Source: Nannocystis sp.
Lineage (GTDB): Bacteria; Myxococcota_A; Polyangia; Nannocystales; Nannocystaceae
DNA: 64,000 bases
NCBI RefSeq assembly: GCF_016714285.1
Contig: NZ_JADJNN010000010.1
Coordinates: forward strand, 62,001-126,000
Direction of reading: 5' to 3'
Shown piece by piece: positions 9,365 through 19,590 of the stretch. Within the stretch, counting starts at the first letter, position 1, and each line of letters begins with the position of its first letter. The notes beneath the pieces were generated by a model. It did not search any database, was not told the origin of the DNA, and saw only the letters and a program-made list of their open reading frames with translations. Made by a program: the position numbers and the translations under genes.

Positions 9365-9622
9365 TACAAACGCGGAGGGCTCACCGCCCTCGAGCCACAC
9401 CCGCGGTCCGATGCGGGCACCTGCCGGGCGATCCCCGAGGCTGTCGCGAAGCACAATTGGGCGCTGCGGCGGGAGGCGCCGCGGCGGAGCGTCCGCGTGC
9501 TCATCCGTGCGGTCGAGCGGGCGAAGCTCGTCGCTCCGGGCGCGCTCGCCAAGTCGAGCGTGGTCCGTCTGTTGCGCGCGCACGGGCTGTCCGTCCGGCC
9601 GCTCGTCAGCAGCCTGTCCTGA
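9365..9622 (+). pseudogene. transposase/integrase N-terminal fragment (IS481/Mu-like HTH)
   Basis: The fragment reads YKRGGLTALEP, then RSDAGTCRAIP, then LRREAPRRSVRVLIRAVE and a second helix-turn-helix ending RLLRAHGLSVRP. This is the usual N-terminal two-HTH region of IS481/Mu-type DDE transposases. The frame stops at 9622 before any rve catalytic domain, and no DDE residues follow downstream. I see no intact terminal repeats. It marks an old mobile-element insertion in this patch. Confidence 0.65.
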
Positions 9623-9881
9623 CCGACGTAGCCAACGACCAGACGGTCGCTCTCCTTCTGCCATTGCTACGGAGAACCCGCCAGATCGAAGCTACATGAA
9701 GCCCAAGAGTTGGTTACGCCATGGGCACCATCGCGGACGCCGAACCATTTTTCTCGTCGTAGGGGACGATTTTGCTCGCACGCGACCACCGCACCACCGC
9801 TAATGCCTGGGCACCCCAACCGGCGTTGAGGTTGCGGGGGGTGCTCGTTGCTGTAGATTGCGACGTGCCGGGAGACCGCCG

Positions 9882-10142
9882 ATGGATCGTGCCGCTGATG
9901 TCGATCTAAATCGTGACCTGCCGCTCCGCGGGTTGACACCGGAGTCGGCGGAGCGGGGAGACTACCGCTACTTCGCCGTGACGCCGCAGCTCGGTGGAGA
10001 TTTTGCGTTCAACATGGTGCTGCCGGCGAGCTGGCTGTACGTCGCGCCGACTGGGGTGATCGACCTGGACGAGGGTCCCGCGCCGCTCGGGGTGTTCACG
10101 GAGTGCTCGCGCGGATGCTGTTTAGCTGCGAGTTCACGGTGA
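9882..10142 (+). pseudogene. N-terminal fragment of a DUF1795-like accessory protein
   Basis: An ATG at 9882 opens 86 codons. The part RYFAVTPQLGGDFAFNMVLP followed by a Trp/Tyr strand and PLGVFTE resembles the first 70 residues of the intact protein at 43071-44159 (HYTVGTPDWHFALLLPPRW, then VWSLAQFHDE). After about residue 78 the similarity ends and the frame stops. It is tail-to-tail with a broken PAAR gene, paralleling the intact PAAR and DUF1795-like pair at 41523-44159. I infer a degraded second copy of that module. Confidence 0.45.
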
Positions 10143-10183
10143 CACGCGCGCGCGTCATGACGGTGACGCCGCCCGCAGGGCGG

Positions 10184-11668
10184 TCAGCGCCGCCTGCGTG
10201 AATGCGAGGATGTTGGGGGGGGGGTCCAGGCGTCGCGCCGGCGGGTGACGAGGCCGGAGTGGCGCGCGGTCATGAAGCCGCCCTCGTCAACGACGGCGCG
10301 GCGGGCGGCATCGAGTTGGGTGCCGGCCACGCGGGCGACCACGAGTTCGCCGCTAGCTCCGTTGACGAGGATGTGCGCGCGTGCAGCGAGCTCGACGAGG
10401 CCGTCGACGGCGGACACGAGGACCCACTCGTCGGTGACCACGACCTCGGTGATGTAGTCGCCGGCCAGGTAGGAGACGGTGGAGCGGGCCGGCGTCTGAG
10501 AGCGGACGAGGATGGCGAACTCGGGGGCGACGGCGACGGTGAGGGCCTGCAGGGCGTCGGCGACGAGCGGGTTGTCGGGCTCGTGCCGGTGCTTCCACAG
10601 CGTGTCCATCGCAGCCTTGAGCTCCGGCGAGTCGGCGCCGGCGATGTGCTTGCCAACCAAGCGCGCGAGGTACTCGTCGCTGAACAGCGGCGCCGTGTTC
10701 GCGGCCGGACCGATGAGCACCGTCGGGTATCCGGTGGCGAGGGTGTCGGGCGGGGCCGAGGTGTCCTTGATCGGGCGGATGAAGATCTCGAAGTTGATGC
10801 CGAGGCCTGCGAGGAAGGCGCTGATCTTTCCGCCAGCGCCAGCGCGAAACCCGTCCTTCTTGGTGTAGGAGACGCCGGCGTGCGCGCGCGCCTCGACGCC
10901 GAGGAGCGTGCCCTCGACGCCGAGGCGGCCGCCGATCTCGATACCGAGGAAGGGGATCTTGAGGCCCTTGGACTCGACCGCGACCTCGCCCTTGAACACC
11001 GCCGCGCCGGCGCCAGCGTCGACGCCGATGTTCCCCTCGCCCTTCTTGGTGTCGATCGTGGCGCCGACGTTGAGATTGCCGTCGGCGGTCAGGACGTCGC
11101 CGGTGCCCTCGACTTTGCCGAGAGCGCCGGTATACTCGCCCTCTACGTTGACGGTCGATTATTTGCCGTCGACGTCGGCGGCGAGGCTGGCCTTGAAGTC
11201 GCGGAGCCCGTTGATCTCGGCACCGGCGGTGGTGCTCACCGAGTACTCGCCGTGGACGAGCTTGCCGTGGTCGCCCCAGAACGTGTCCAGCTCGCCGCTG
11301 TCCTCGGCCCAGGTCTTCTTTAGCTCGGCCTGGAGGGCTCGATCGTCGTCCTCTTATTGCTCGCCGAACTTCTTGAGCGGCTTCTCCTGGGCGCGGTCGA
11401 ACTCGTGTTCGTGGCCGATCGTCCCCTCGATCGAGGGCTCCTCGCCGGGCCCGGCGCAGGCGAGTCGATCGCCGATCCGCGCCGCCTGCAGGCCGTTGAT
11501 CAGGACGGTCGGCGAACCCTCCTCGATCGGTCCGCCGATGTGCTGCGGACAGATGTGGTGATCCGAGATCCGCGCCGCGGGCAGAAAACCGATAAAGACA
11601 TTGCTCGACCCGGTGATGACGATACCGCCGTGGAGCGTCACATCGGTGATGCGGCTGGCAGGCGGCAC
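10184..11668 (-). pseudogene. PAAR protein with Gly-rich beta domain, two in-frame TAA stops
   Basis: From the ATG at 11668 a PAAR domain reads clearly (residues 1-75: DVTLHGGIVITGSSNVFIG, FLPAARISD, TVLINGLQAARIGDRLAC). A TAA stop occurs at about 11354-11356. The same frame continues with coding quality (RALQAELKKTW), meets a second TAA near 11160, then stays open to 10184. The middle is a Gly-rich beta region (GVEARAHAGVSYTKKDGF, ending GLGINFEIFIRP) that aligns with the effector ending at 43056. The last 150 residues are unrecognised. No frame change is needed, only two nonsense codons. Likely a dead spike or effector gene; the PAAR domain alone could still be made. Confidence 0.65.
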
Positions 11669-11898
11669 GTCTCGGCTGGTTTACGACCGTGCGCGTGGCC
11701 CGACAAGCCAAGCGGGGTGGGGGGTCGCACAACGCGAGTGGGCCGGGCTGAGACACTCGCGGGTCTCGGCGATTCTTGACGAGTGTCAGATCTTGCCCAA
11801 ATCGGCATTGGGGGTCGCGGCCGTTCGGTGCATCCAGTACACTGGCGTAGTGTTGATACGCTCCGCGATAAGGGATCGTCCCGTCCAGGACCAGCGGA

Positions 11899-12312
11899 AT
11901 GTCTGGTGGTGACGCCAGGTTGTCACGCGCCCCGGCGCGCGGGCTATATCGTCGGTTGGCCGGCGGGCAGAGCAGGCGCAGCGATCAGGAGGCTGTGGTC
12001 GCTCATCTGCAGGCGATCTTGAACACTCACATCGGTGAGTCGCTGTCGTCCGCGGAGCTCGGGATCATCGACTTTGCGGACGTGGTGCACAACTTTCCGG
12101 CCAGCGCGCAGGCGCTGCTGCACAGCATTCGCGCGACGATCTTGCAGTACGAACCCCGGCTTCGCACCCTGAACATCCAGCCGGTAGCCAGCAGCGATCC
12201 GCTCGCGCTGGCCTTCGAGATCTCGGCCCGCTACGTCGACGAGCGCCGAGGCCCGTTGCGCTTGCGCACCGAGCTGTCGGTCAGCGGGAGATTCCACGTG
12301 CAGGGCTCGTGA
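11899..12312 (+). CDS. tssE: T6SS baseplate protein TssE
   Basis: The protein has 137 residues. It follows the gp25/lysozyme-like TssE pattern: LYRRLAGG near the start, HLQAILNTHIGES, then SSAELGIIDFADV, RATILQYEPRL and a terminal RTELSVSGRFHVQG. TssE is the wedge component that nucleates sheath assembly in the cytoplasmic baseplate. I use the ATG at 11899 because the conserved LYRRL segment lies before any later start. It opens a tight tssE-tssF-tssG operon, 3 bases before tssF. The usual upstream partners tssB, tssC and hcp are absent here; a broken PAAR gene lies on the other strand instead. Confidence 0.85.
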   Translation: MSGGDARLSRAPARGLYRRLAGGQSRRSDQEAVVAHLQAILNTHIGESLSSAELGIIDFADVVHNFPASAQALLHSIRATILQYEPRLRTLNIQPVASSDPLALAFEISARYVDERRGPLRLRTELSVSGRFHVQGS

Positions 12313-12315
12313 CGC

Positions 12316-14037
12316 ATGAACCTCTCTGAATACTACGCAAGTGAGCTGACCTTCCTGCGCGAGACGGCGCGGGCCTTTGCGCAGGAGCATCCCGCGCTCG
12401 CCGCCTCGCTGCAAGAGCGCGGGACGGACCCCGATGTCGAGCGCTTGCTCGAGGGCGTGGCGTTCATGACCGCAGGCCTGCGCGCCCGCATCGACCAAGC
12501 CGGCGCCCACCTTGCCCATGGGCTCGCCGAACTGGTATTGCCGCATTATCTGCGGTCGCTCCCGGCGACCACCATCGTCGAGTTCGCGCCCAATCCCAAG
12601 ACCCTCCGGGTTCGCCAGCGCATCCCTGCGGAGCGGCCGCTGCTGGCTCGCGCGGTCGATGGTACGGCGTGCCGCTTTCGTACTTGCTACCCGGTCGACC
12701 TGTGGCCGCTGAAGGTCGGTGAGGTCCGCCTCGACGACAGCCTCCCGCGGGCTCCGAAGCTCGAGGTCCAGCTCGAGCTGTTCGAGTCGGGTCGCGTCGC
12801 TCTCGCCGACCCGCAGCCGCTCCGGTTTTTCATCCACCACAGCGACACGGCGCTGGCCACCACGCTGTTGCTGTGGCTGACCCAGCACCTCACGGGGGTC
12901 TCGGTCAGCGGCGCGGCATCGACCCATCACTTACCCGCCACGGCCGTGCGCGTGCTGTCGGCGGCCGGCAGCGCGGTGGTGCCGTGGCCAGATACGGCGC
13001 CGCTCGGATACCGAAGCGTGCTCGAATTCTTCGCCCTGCCGGAGAAGTTCCACTTCTTCGAGCTCGCCGGCCTGCACGAGGTGCCGCTGGCCGACGCCCG
13101 GCTGATGCTGCAGTTCGAGTTCGACCGTCCCCCGCCGCTCCCGGGCGCGCTGGGCCCCTCACCGCTGCGCCTGCACTGCACGCCAGCGATCAATCTCTTC
13201 GAGGCGCCGGGTGAACCCGTGACCCGCGGCCCACTGACGCGGGAATCGCTGGTGCGGGCGGATGGCGTCGACCCGCGTCACATGGAGGTCTACGAGGTGC
13301 GCTCGGTCGTCGCCGTCAGCCGCACCCACGGCGGACGCCGTGCGTTCGTCCCGTTCACCCGCGCCGGCCAGGTCGTGGGCGGCACAGCTCCGGCCTTCGC
13401 GCTGCGGAGGGCGCTCTCCCCGGTCGATCGCGGCATCGACACGTATCTCTCGTTGATCGACCCACCCGACCAGCGCGCCGTCCTCGACGAGGAGGTGCTC
13501 TCGCTGCAACTGTTATGTACCAACCGCGCGCTCCCCGAGGCGCTCCACGCCGGTGATATTCAGGAAGAGCTGCGCGGCGCGCTCTACAAGGGATATGCCA
13601 ACATCACGCCGGTGTCGCCGCCAGTGCGCATGGCTCTCGGCTCGGAGGCGCTCTGGCGCCTGCTCTCCCACCTCGCGCTCAATCAGCGTGGCCCCGCGGA
13701 CGCCGATTCGCTCCGCGGCCTGCTACACCTCTACAACTTCCACGGGGTGGCCAACGCCCAACGCGGCCGCCTCAGCGCGCGCACGATCGACGCTGTCCGC
13801 GACGTCCGCCGCGAGGCCGTCACCCGCCTCGTCCGCGGCGTCCCCATCCGCACCGTCCGCACCACCGTCGAGCTCGACGAACGTGCCTTCCTCGGCGCCG
13901 GCCATGCTCGCCTGTTCGGCGCCGTGCTCGACGACCTCTACGCCTCGCATATCAACATCAACGTAGCGAGCGAACTGCGGACGGTGCTAAGCCCGTCCCG
14001 GATGGAGTTTACGTGGCCAGTGCGCATCGGGGACTAG
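12316..14037 (+). CDS. tssF: T6SS baseplate protein TssF
   Basis: The protein has 573 residues, close to the family norm. The N-terminal signature LSEYYASELTFLRETARAF, HPALAASL and GTDPDVERLLEGVAF is typical of TssF (VasA/ImpG). The central and C-terminal parts keep the family order, with LLCTNRALPE and RLLSHLALNQRG near 395 and 450. TssF forms the wedge with TssE, TssG and TssK around VgrG. It is intact, with no frame change. It overlaps tssG by 25 bases, implying coupled translation. Confidence 0.92.
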   Translation: MNLSEYYASELTFLRETARAFAQEHPALAASLQERGTDPDVERLLEGVAFMTAGLRARIDQAGAHLAHGLAELVLPHYLRSLPATTIVEFAPNPKTLRVRQRIPAERPLLARAVDGTACRFRTCYPVDLWPLKVGEVRLDDSLPRAPKLEVQLELFESGRVALADPQPLRFFIHHSDTALATTLLLWLTQHLTGVSVSGAASTHHLPATAVRVLSAAGSAVVPWPDTAPLGYRSVLEFFALPEKFHFFELAGLHEVPLADARLMLQFEFDRPPPLPGALGPSPLRLHCTPAINLFEAPGEPVTRGPLTRESLVRADGVDPRHMEVYEVRSVVAVSRTHGGRRAFVPFTRAGQVVGGTAPAFALRRALSPVDRGIDTYLSLIDPPDQRAVLDEEVLSLQLLCTNRALPEALHAGDIQEELRGALYKGYANITPVSPPVRMALGSEALWRLLSHLALNQRGPADADSLRGLLHLYNFHGVANAQRGRLSARTIDAVRDVRREAVTRLVRGVPIRTVRTTVELDERAFLGAGHARLFGAVLDDLYASHININVASELRTVLSPSRMEFTWPVRIGD

Positions 14038-15026
14038 AGGCCGAGGCCCAGACTTGGCTCGGCCGCGTGCTCGCTGCGCCGGCATCCTACCCGTTCCTGG
14101 CCGTCGTCGACCTGCTCGAGCGCCTGTTCCCCGGCCCCGCACCGCTCGGCACCGTGGTCGAGGCCCAGGACGAGCGCATCCGCTTGCAACACAGCAGCGC
14201 CCTCATGTGCGACGTGGGCGAGGTCGCAGCCGTCGAGCTGCGCGGCGAGCCCCCGCGTCCGACCCTGACCCTCTCATTGCTCGGCCTGTGCGGCTCGGCC
14301 ACGCCGCTGCCACTCTACATGGCGGAGGAGGCCGACCTCGACGACGAGCAAGGCGCGGCCATCCGTGGCTTGCTCGATGTCCTGCACCACCGCGTACTCT
14401 CCCTGCTGGTCCTCGGCCTGCGCGCCGTCGACCTGCCGAGCTCCCTGCGCGCCGACGGCCGCGACCTGTGGACCTCACGCGTGCTCGCGTTCCTCGGCCA
14501 GGACGAGTCGAGCGCCGCACAACGCCTGCCTCGTGCGACGCTGCTGCGCCTCGCCCCGACCCTCGCCTCGGGCGTGCGCTCACCAGCGATGCTCGCCGTG
14601 GCCCTGCGCATCGCCCTCGCCGACCAGCTCGGTAACGCGACGCTGCACGTCGAACCCCTCAGCGGGGCCTGGATGCCTATCGACGAGTCGCAGTGGACCC
14701 GCCTCGGCAGCTCCAGCGCGCGCCTCGACGATACCGCAGTGCTCGGCACGGAGGTCATGCACCCGTCAGGCGCCGCGCAGGTGGTCATCGGACCGCTCAG
14801 CGGGGAGCACTATAAGATCTTCACGCCTGGATCGATCGGGCACTCGAATGTCCAGGCGTTGACGGCCGGGTTCACCCCGGAGCCGATTCATTACGACCTG
14901 GTGCTGGAGATCGAGGACTTGACGTACCCGCCGGGGATCTTGGGGCTGCGGAAGCTCGGGGAGGATCTGTGGTTGGCGCGTAGTGACCTGAAGGGGGTGC
15001 ATACGCGGATGGTTGTTGGAGTGTAG
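14013..15026 (+). CDS. tssG: T6SS baseplate protein TssG
   Basis: The protein has 337 residues from a GTG at 14013 inside the end of tssF. TssG (VasB/ImpH) features include an N-terminal YPFLAVVDLLERLFPG, LSLLGLCGSATPLPLYMAE, and a C-terminal region with VIGPLSGEHYKIFTPG and YDLVLEIEDLTYPP. It completes the wedge with TssE and TssF. The gene is intact and ends the short plus-strand operon; the next genes are on the minus strand and belong to the Rhs cargo operon. Confidence 0.9.
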   Translation: MASAHRGLEAEAQTWLGRVLAAPASYPFLAVVDLLERLFPGPAPLGTVVEAQDERIRLQHSSALMCDVGEVAAVELRGEPPRPTLTLSLLGLCGSATPLPLYMAEEADLDDEQGAAIRGLLDVLHHRVLSLLVLGLRAVDLPSSLRADGRDLWTSRVLAFLGQDESSAAQRLPRATLLRLAPTLASGVRSPAMLAVALRIALADQLGNATLHVEPLSGAWMPIDESQWTRLGSSSARLDDTAVLGTEVMHPSGAAQVVIGPLSGEHYKIFTPGSIGHSNVQALTAGFTPEPIHYDLVLEIEDLTYPPGILGLRKLGEDLWLARSDLKGVHTRMVVGV

Positions 15027-15142
15027 AAACCTCGTCGGAGGACGTGATGACTGCCGAAGTTCGATAGCCTCTATTTTGCGAATGATGGCGTTTCGTATCC
15101 AAGCGTATGTGCTGCGGCTTAAACGAATACAAGTAGCCAGTT

Positions 15143-15694
15143 TCACCGAGCGCGCAGCGCCATTCGCTCCTTTGAGGCGCGATGGATCCACAGCACGCGC
15201 ACGATGCTGTCGAGGGCGGTGCCATCCGTAACTCTCAATAGATGCAACGAGTACGCGTCTAAATGATACATCCAACCGACACAGTCCCCACGCAGGTCGA
15301 GGGCCTTGCCGCCCCCCGAAATCGACGTTTCCTCGTCTGGCCGACGCCCCATCTTGGCCAGAACGACCGGTGCGGGATCCGTAAAAGAGATTCGATAAGG
15401 GAGTCTCGCGGCGAACCCCGGCGAGTCGAAGTCGCCACGGGCATGAAATACAACGCTACAAAAGATCGTTTCATCGCGTGCAGACTCTGGTACGCGGATA
15501 TACGAGGGGTGACAGAATCTCAAACGACACCCCGCGTCCTTGCAAAGATCCACCTCGGGCAAGCGCTCTCCTTCCTGGATCCAATGCGACTCAGCGGTCT
15601 CCTTCCAGCTACTCACGACATCCCGGAACGCGCGTCCAAAGTTGAGGCGGAGCGCGTTGCTATCAAGGTCGGGCCGGTAGATAGACGGGCTCAA
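15143..15694 (-). CDS. uncharacterised protein, last gene of Rhs cargo operon
   Basis: The protein has about 183 residues, starting at a TTG that overlaps the previous stop (TTGA). I recognise no family. It is soluble-looking, mixed alpha/beta, with a Trp-rich N-terminus and a block HARGDFDSPGFAARLPY. GC content is visibly below the genome average, as in the two upstream genes. Position directly after a toxin and its likely immunity gene suggests a second immunity gene or an orphan from an earlier toxin swap. The start could be downstream. Confidence 0.5.
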   Translation of the reverse strand: MSPSIYRPDLDSNALRLNFGRAFRDVVSSWKETAESHWIQEGERLPEVDLCKDAGCRLRFCHPSYIRVPESARDETIFCSVVFHARGDFDSPGFAARLPYRISFTDPAPVVLAKMGRRPDEETSISGGGKALDLRGDCVGWMYHLDAYSLHLLRVTDGTALDSIVRVLWIHRASKERMALRAR

Positions 15695-16149
15695 GCAGAC
15701 TCCTCAGCGCGAGCGCATTCCAGCGACGATAATCCACCGTCGGCTGCCGAATATTGTGCCAAGATCCGCAGTCCGTCGAGGATCCATGTGCAACCTCGGA
15801 CAGTCCCGCTAACTGCCCGCGATCGCTTCGGTTCTCCGAGGGATCTTACAATGCCCTCGTACTTTTGTCCGAACATCATTCCCTTCGGCAATTCACCAGA
15901 AAACTGCGAATAGCCGTGTTTGGAAAATTCACTCGACCAAAAATTCAGCTGGTGAAGGAGAAAGCCATCGTTCGAGCGGAGAAACGTCAGATCCACCCCC
16001 GAGGCCTTTGCACTCAGCGCGATTCTTTGTGTGTCTGCTGCGATAGCAGAAGGCCAAGATTCAGTCATCAGTTCTTCGCGCAACGACTTCACTTCTGGAG
16101 CGTCGTATCTGCGGCCGAGAAGTTTAAGCATCGAATTTGCGCTCTTCAT
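15691..16149 (-). CDS. candidate immunity protein for the Rhs toxin
   Basis: The protein has 152 residues and overlaps the Rhs stop by four bases (ATGA). The sequence has LLGRRYDAPEVKSLREEL, LSAKASGVDLTFLR, then YSQFSGELPKGMMF and VRSLGEPKRSRAVSG. This kind of small protein with a GxLPxGMxF turn is common directly downstream of Rhs or PAAR toxins, which is why I call it immunity; I cannot name a Pfam family. It has no signal peptide, which fits neutralising a cytoplasmic-acting nuclease. Low GC relative to the flanks supports recent acquisition with the toxin tip. Confidence 0.55.
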   Translation of the reverse strand: MKSANSMLKLLGRRYDAPEVKSLREELMTESWPSAIAADTQRIALSAKASGVDLTFLRSNDGFLLHQLNFWSSEFSKHGYSQFSGELPKGMMFGQKYEGIVRSLGEPKRSRAVSGTVRGCTWILDGLRILAQYSAADGGLSSLECARAEESA

Positions 16150-19100
16150 GGCTGCGTTTCCTCGTCGATGATTTTTCCAAATTGATCGTCGTAATCCTGA
16201 TTTGATTTGTTCTTGATCTGGTCGGCGGCTTTTTTATACGCGTCGATGTTGTCTGGATCCATTGTCTCCGCGTTCTTCACCATCGCATTGGCGTCTTGCG
16301 CTGCAGCCGCGTTCAAATCTTGGGCGTCACCCCTGACCACGTCTGGTTGATTCTTGCCCCCGTAGGTGGGGCCTGCCTTATGGATATCCTTCGGGACGAC
16401 CACGGTTGTGCCTTCTTTATCGATTCGCTTGTCAATGTTCGCCCACTGATCGGGGGTTGGTGAGATATCATTGTCTGCGGCATATTTCCGGGCGGCCTCC
16501 TTGAGCGCTGCCTTTGAAGGGATGTGATCTCGGTCGCAGCTTCCATTGCCGGTGATCTTCTTTTGTTCGCCGTATGTGTCGACCCATCCTTTTCGCTCAT
16601 GGAGAGGAGTCTTCTGGTCATCAGGTACCTCATCGTCCGGTCGTGCGTCCTCGTCGCCGCACCCCAGTCCGCGAGGATCACGCTGAACGAGCGGATTGCT
16701 CGTATACCCATACAGGTTAACCCCACCCCCCGTTCCCGCCGGATCCTCCCCAAGATACCTCCCAAGTTCTGGGCTGTAATACCGAAACCGGTTGTAATGC
16801 AACCCCGTCTCGACATCACAGAACTGCCCGGCCAGCCGCAGCGACAGCTCAAACTTTGAATCTTCGCGCTCACCCTCCGCCAGCCCATACGGCCCCAACC
16901 GCACGCTCCAAACCCTGCGCCCATCCGCATCCAGCGCCGCCACAGGCGCGCCGCGCTGGTCCGTGACCAGGTAGTGGAGCTTGCCGCTGTCTGGCGCCGC
17001 ATCGGCCGAATCATAGTCGATCGCCAGCCAGGGCGTGAGCGAAAAGTCATCCGCATACACATACACCCGCAGTTGCCCACCAGGCCGCAGCTCCGCCGCC
17101 AGGCGGTCCGTGTCCCAAAAATACTCGGTGATCGCCGCCCCATACGTCTTCCGCGTCCGGCGCCCGAGCGGGTCGTAGTCTGCAGACCACGCCTCAGCGA
17201 ACCCGTCGATCCGCCGCAGCCGGTCGAGCGGGTCGCGGTGGAACTTGAGCTCCCGGCCGTCGCGCCGCCAGCGGGACACGTTGTTACGGTGGTCATACGT
17301 CAGCGCCCCGCCGTTCGCCTTGACCAGCTTGTTCCCCGCCGCGATCTCCACGCCCGACAGGTGCGGCGCCGCGATCAGATTTCCGCTCACATCATAGCGA
17401 TACTCGCCGCTCCCACGCCCATCCGGCGCGATCACCTCGGCCAGCTGGTGTGCCGCGTCGTGCCGGTATTGCGTCGTCCCGCGCTCGCTGTCCTCGACCC
17501 GCAGCAGGTCGCCCTCGGGCGAGTACTCGAAGCGTCGTCGCCACACCGGCGCCTGCGCGTCCGCGGAGAACAGGTGCTTTCCGAGGCAGCGCCCCAGCGA
17601 GTCGAACTGCGTCACCTCATGGACCCCGCAGGCCATCCGCCGGACCACCGCGCCCTCGGGCTCGAGCACGATCGCGTGCCGGTTTCCCAGCGGGTCCTCG
17701 ATCTCCAGCGTCTTCTCGTCGAGCCGACGATAGTGGGTCACGAAGCGTCCGAGCGTCCGCGTCTCCGCCAGTCGCCCGCCCTCGAACACGTGCTCCACCC
17801 CGCGACCGTCCCGCTGGTCGCGGCAGCGACGGCCATTGGCCGCGTAGGCGAACTCCAGCACATGCTCGCCGTAGTTCACCCGCGCGAAGCGGCCGTTCGG
17901 CGCATACTCGTAGTGGTGCTCCTCGCCGCCAGCGAGTGTGCGCCGCGACTTCAGGTTTTCGGCCCCGTACGCGTACTCGACCAGCAACTCGCCGCGAGCG
18001 TCCCGCTTGGCGGTAAGATTGCCGGCGCGGTCGTGTTGATAGGTCTCGACCAGCGACCCGCTGTGGTGCACCTCGGTCAGGGCGTCACGCAGGTCGTAGC
18101 GATACTCGTGACGGTTACCGGCCGGGTCGACGACCGCGGCGATCTGCTCGCTCGGCGTATATTCGTAGCGGATCTCGCGGTCCAGCGGATCGCGGGCCAG
18201 GACACGGTGATTCCACGACGCATACTCGAATTCGTAGCGCGCCCTCGTGATCGACGTACTTGCGCAGCCATCCGTTCGGCGTGTACATCCACCGCCGCGG
18301 GCTGGCGCCGTCACGCGTCTCCGTGCTCAAGAGCCCCTGCTCGTCGCGGCGACACGACGGCTCTACCCGTGGGTCGCGCTCCGGGACGATCTCCGAGAAG
18401 ATCGAGGCCCCGCCGGTCATCAGCGGCTCCAGCCCAGCCGAGGCCAGCGGCGCGCGCAGCAGGACCTCCGACGCCAGGTCGCCCAGCTCGAGCTCCGCCG
18501 CCGTCCGCGGGACACGATGCGCCGGCGGGCCGGTCGGGTCGTCGGCTGGTCGCACGCCGCCGGCCGCGTTGATCCACGCGGTCACCTCGCCCGCGGCGTC
18601 GTGGAGCGCCGTCCGCCGATTGCCTCCGGGATCCGTCTCGGCGACCAGCCGCCCCTCCGCGTCGTACTCGAAGCGCCGGACGCCTCCGTACGGGTCGATC
18701 ACCTCGGTGATCGACAGCGACCCGTCATAACGGTGCAGCCACTCGCCGCCGTCGGCGTGACGAACGACCGTGGCCTGGGCCTCCGGCATATAGCGCAGCC
18801 ACACCGCCTGCACCCCGTCGTGCCCGCGCGACGCCACACAGCGGCCCTCGGCGTCGTACTCGTAGACGAAGCGGTAGCCGTCCCGGTCGGTTCGCGCGAC
18901 CATGCGGTGCGCCGCGTCGTATGCGAAGGTCCGGCGGTGCCCGTGACGGTCGGTCGCTGCCACCAGATCGCCGCGAGCGTCATATTCGTAGCGCATCATC
19001 GCCACGGGCCGTGCTTCGGCCTGAGCCGGATGCGCGACCGACACCAGCCTGGAGATCCGCTCGTCGCTGTACTCGACCGCGACGACCCGCGTGCGCCCGC

Positions 19101-19590
19101 GGTCGCAGATCTCGACGAGTCGTCCTCCGCGGTCATATGCGAAGGCCAGCGCCTCGGCGCCGCGGATCATCTGCTCGGGCCGCGACGCCACGTCCGCGGT
19201 GGGCACGCGAAATACGTGCACCGTCTTATCGGGCGCGCGCAGCTGGTGCTCCGCCCCGACCTGCAACAATCGCCATCCACGCTGGGGATGGGTCGGCGCG
19301 TCATACGGAAACAGCAGCGTCTCACCGTCCGGCTGACGGAGCAGCCAGCCATCGACCGCAGCCTGCAGCGTGCGGGCGAACCCGTGCGTATGGCCCCACC
19401 CCAGCGGGCCCGCCGTGATGCGTGCGGTGCTGTAGTGCCGCTCCCACGCGATCGGCAGCGGGCCCGCGATCGTGAACTCGCCCACGGCCTCGACCAGGGC
19501 GCCGGTCACAATGTCGACCGGATCGCCGACCCAGCGCACACCGTCGCCGAGGCACTCGCTCGCGTCTATTTCTTGGGACACTCGGTACAC
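16146..19590 (-). CDS. Rhs polymorphic toxin with C-terminal DRDHIPS nuclease-like tip, frameshifted near 18240
   Basis: The joined protein is about 1,148 residues. It starts with the DUF6531-type entry (GDPVDIVTGALVE, then PLPIAWERHYST) and runs through many YD repeats (YEYDARGDL, FEYDAEGRLVAETDPGG). It reaches the core end (YYSPELGRYLGEDPAG, GGVNLYGYTSNPL, DPRGL near 16670). The frame shifts once near 18240 between GWLRKYVDHEG and YEFEYASW. The last 170 residues are the toxin: GSCDRDHIPSKAALKEAARK, then VVVPKDIHKAGPTYGGKN. The DH and IH pairs suggest an HNH/His-Me-finger nuclease; that is inference. GC drops in this tip. The start overlaps the PAAR gene by 25 bases, so PAAR and Rhs should load together on VgrG. 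Confidence 0.85.

Noticed and set aside
9623..9881. continuation of the transposase into a catalytic domain
   Set aside because: No frame in this stretch shows DDE-type motifs; the similarity ends at the stop at 9622.
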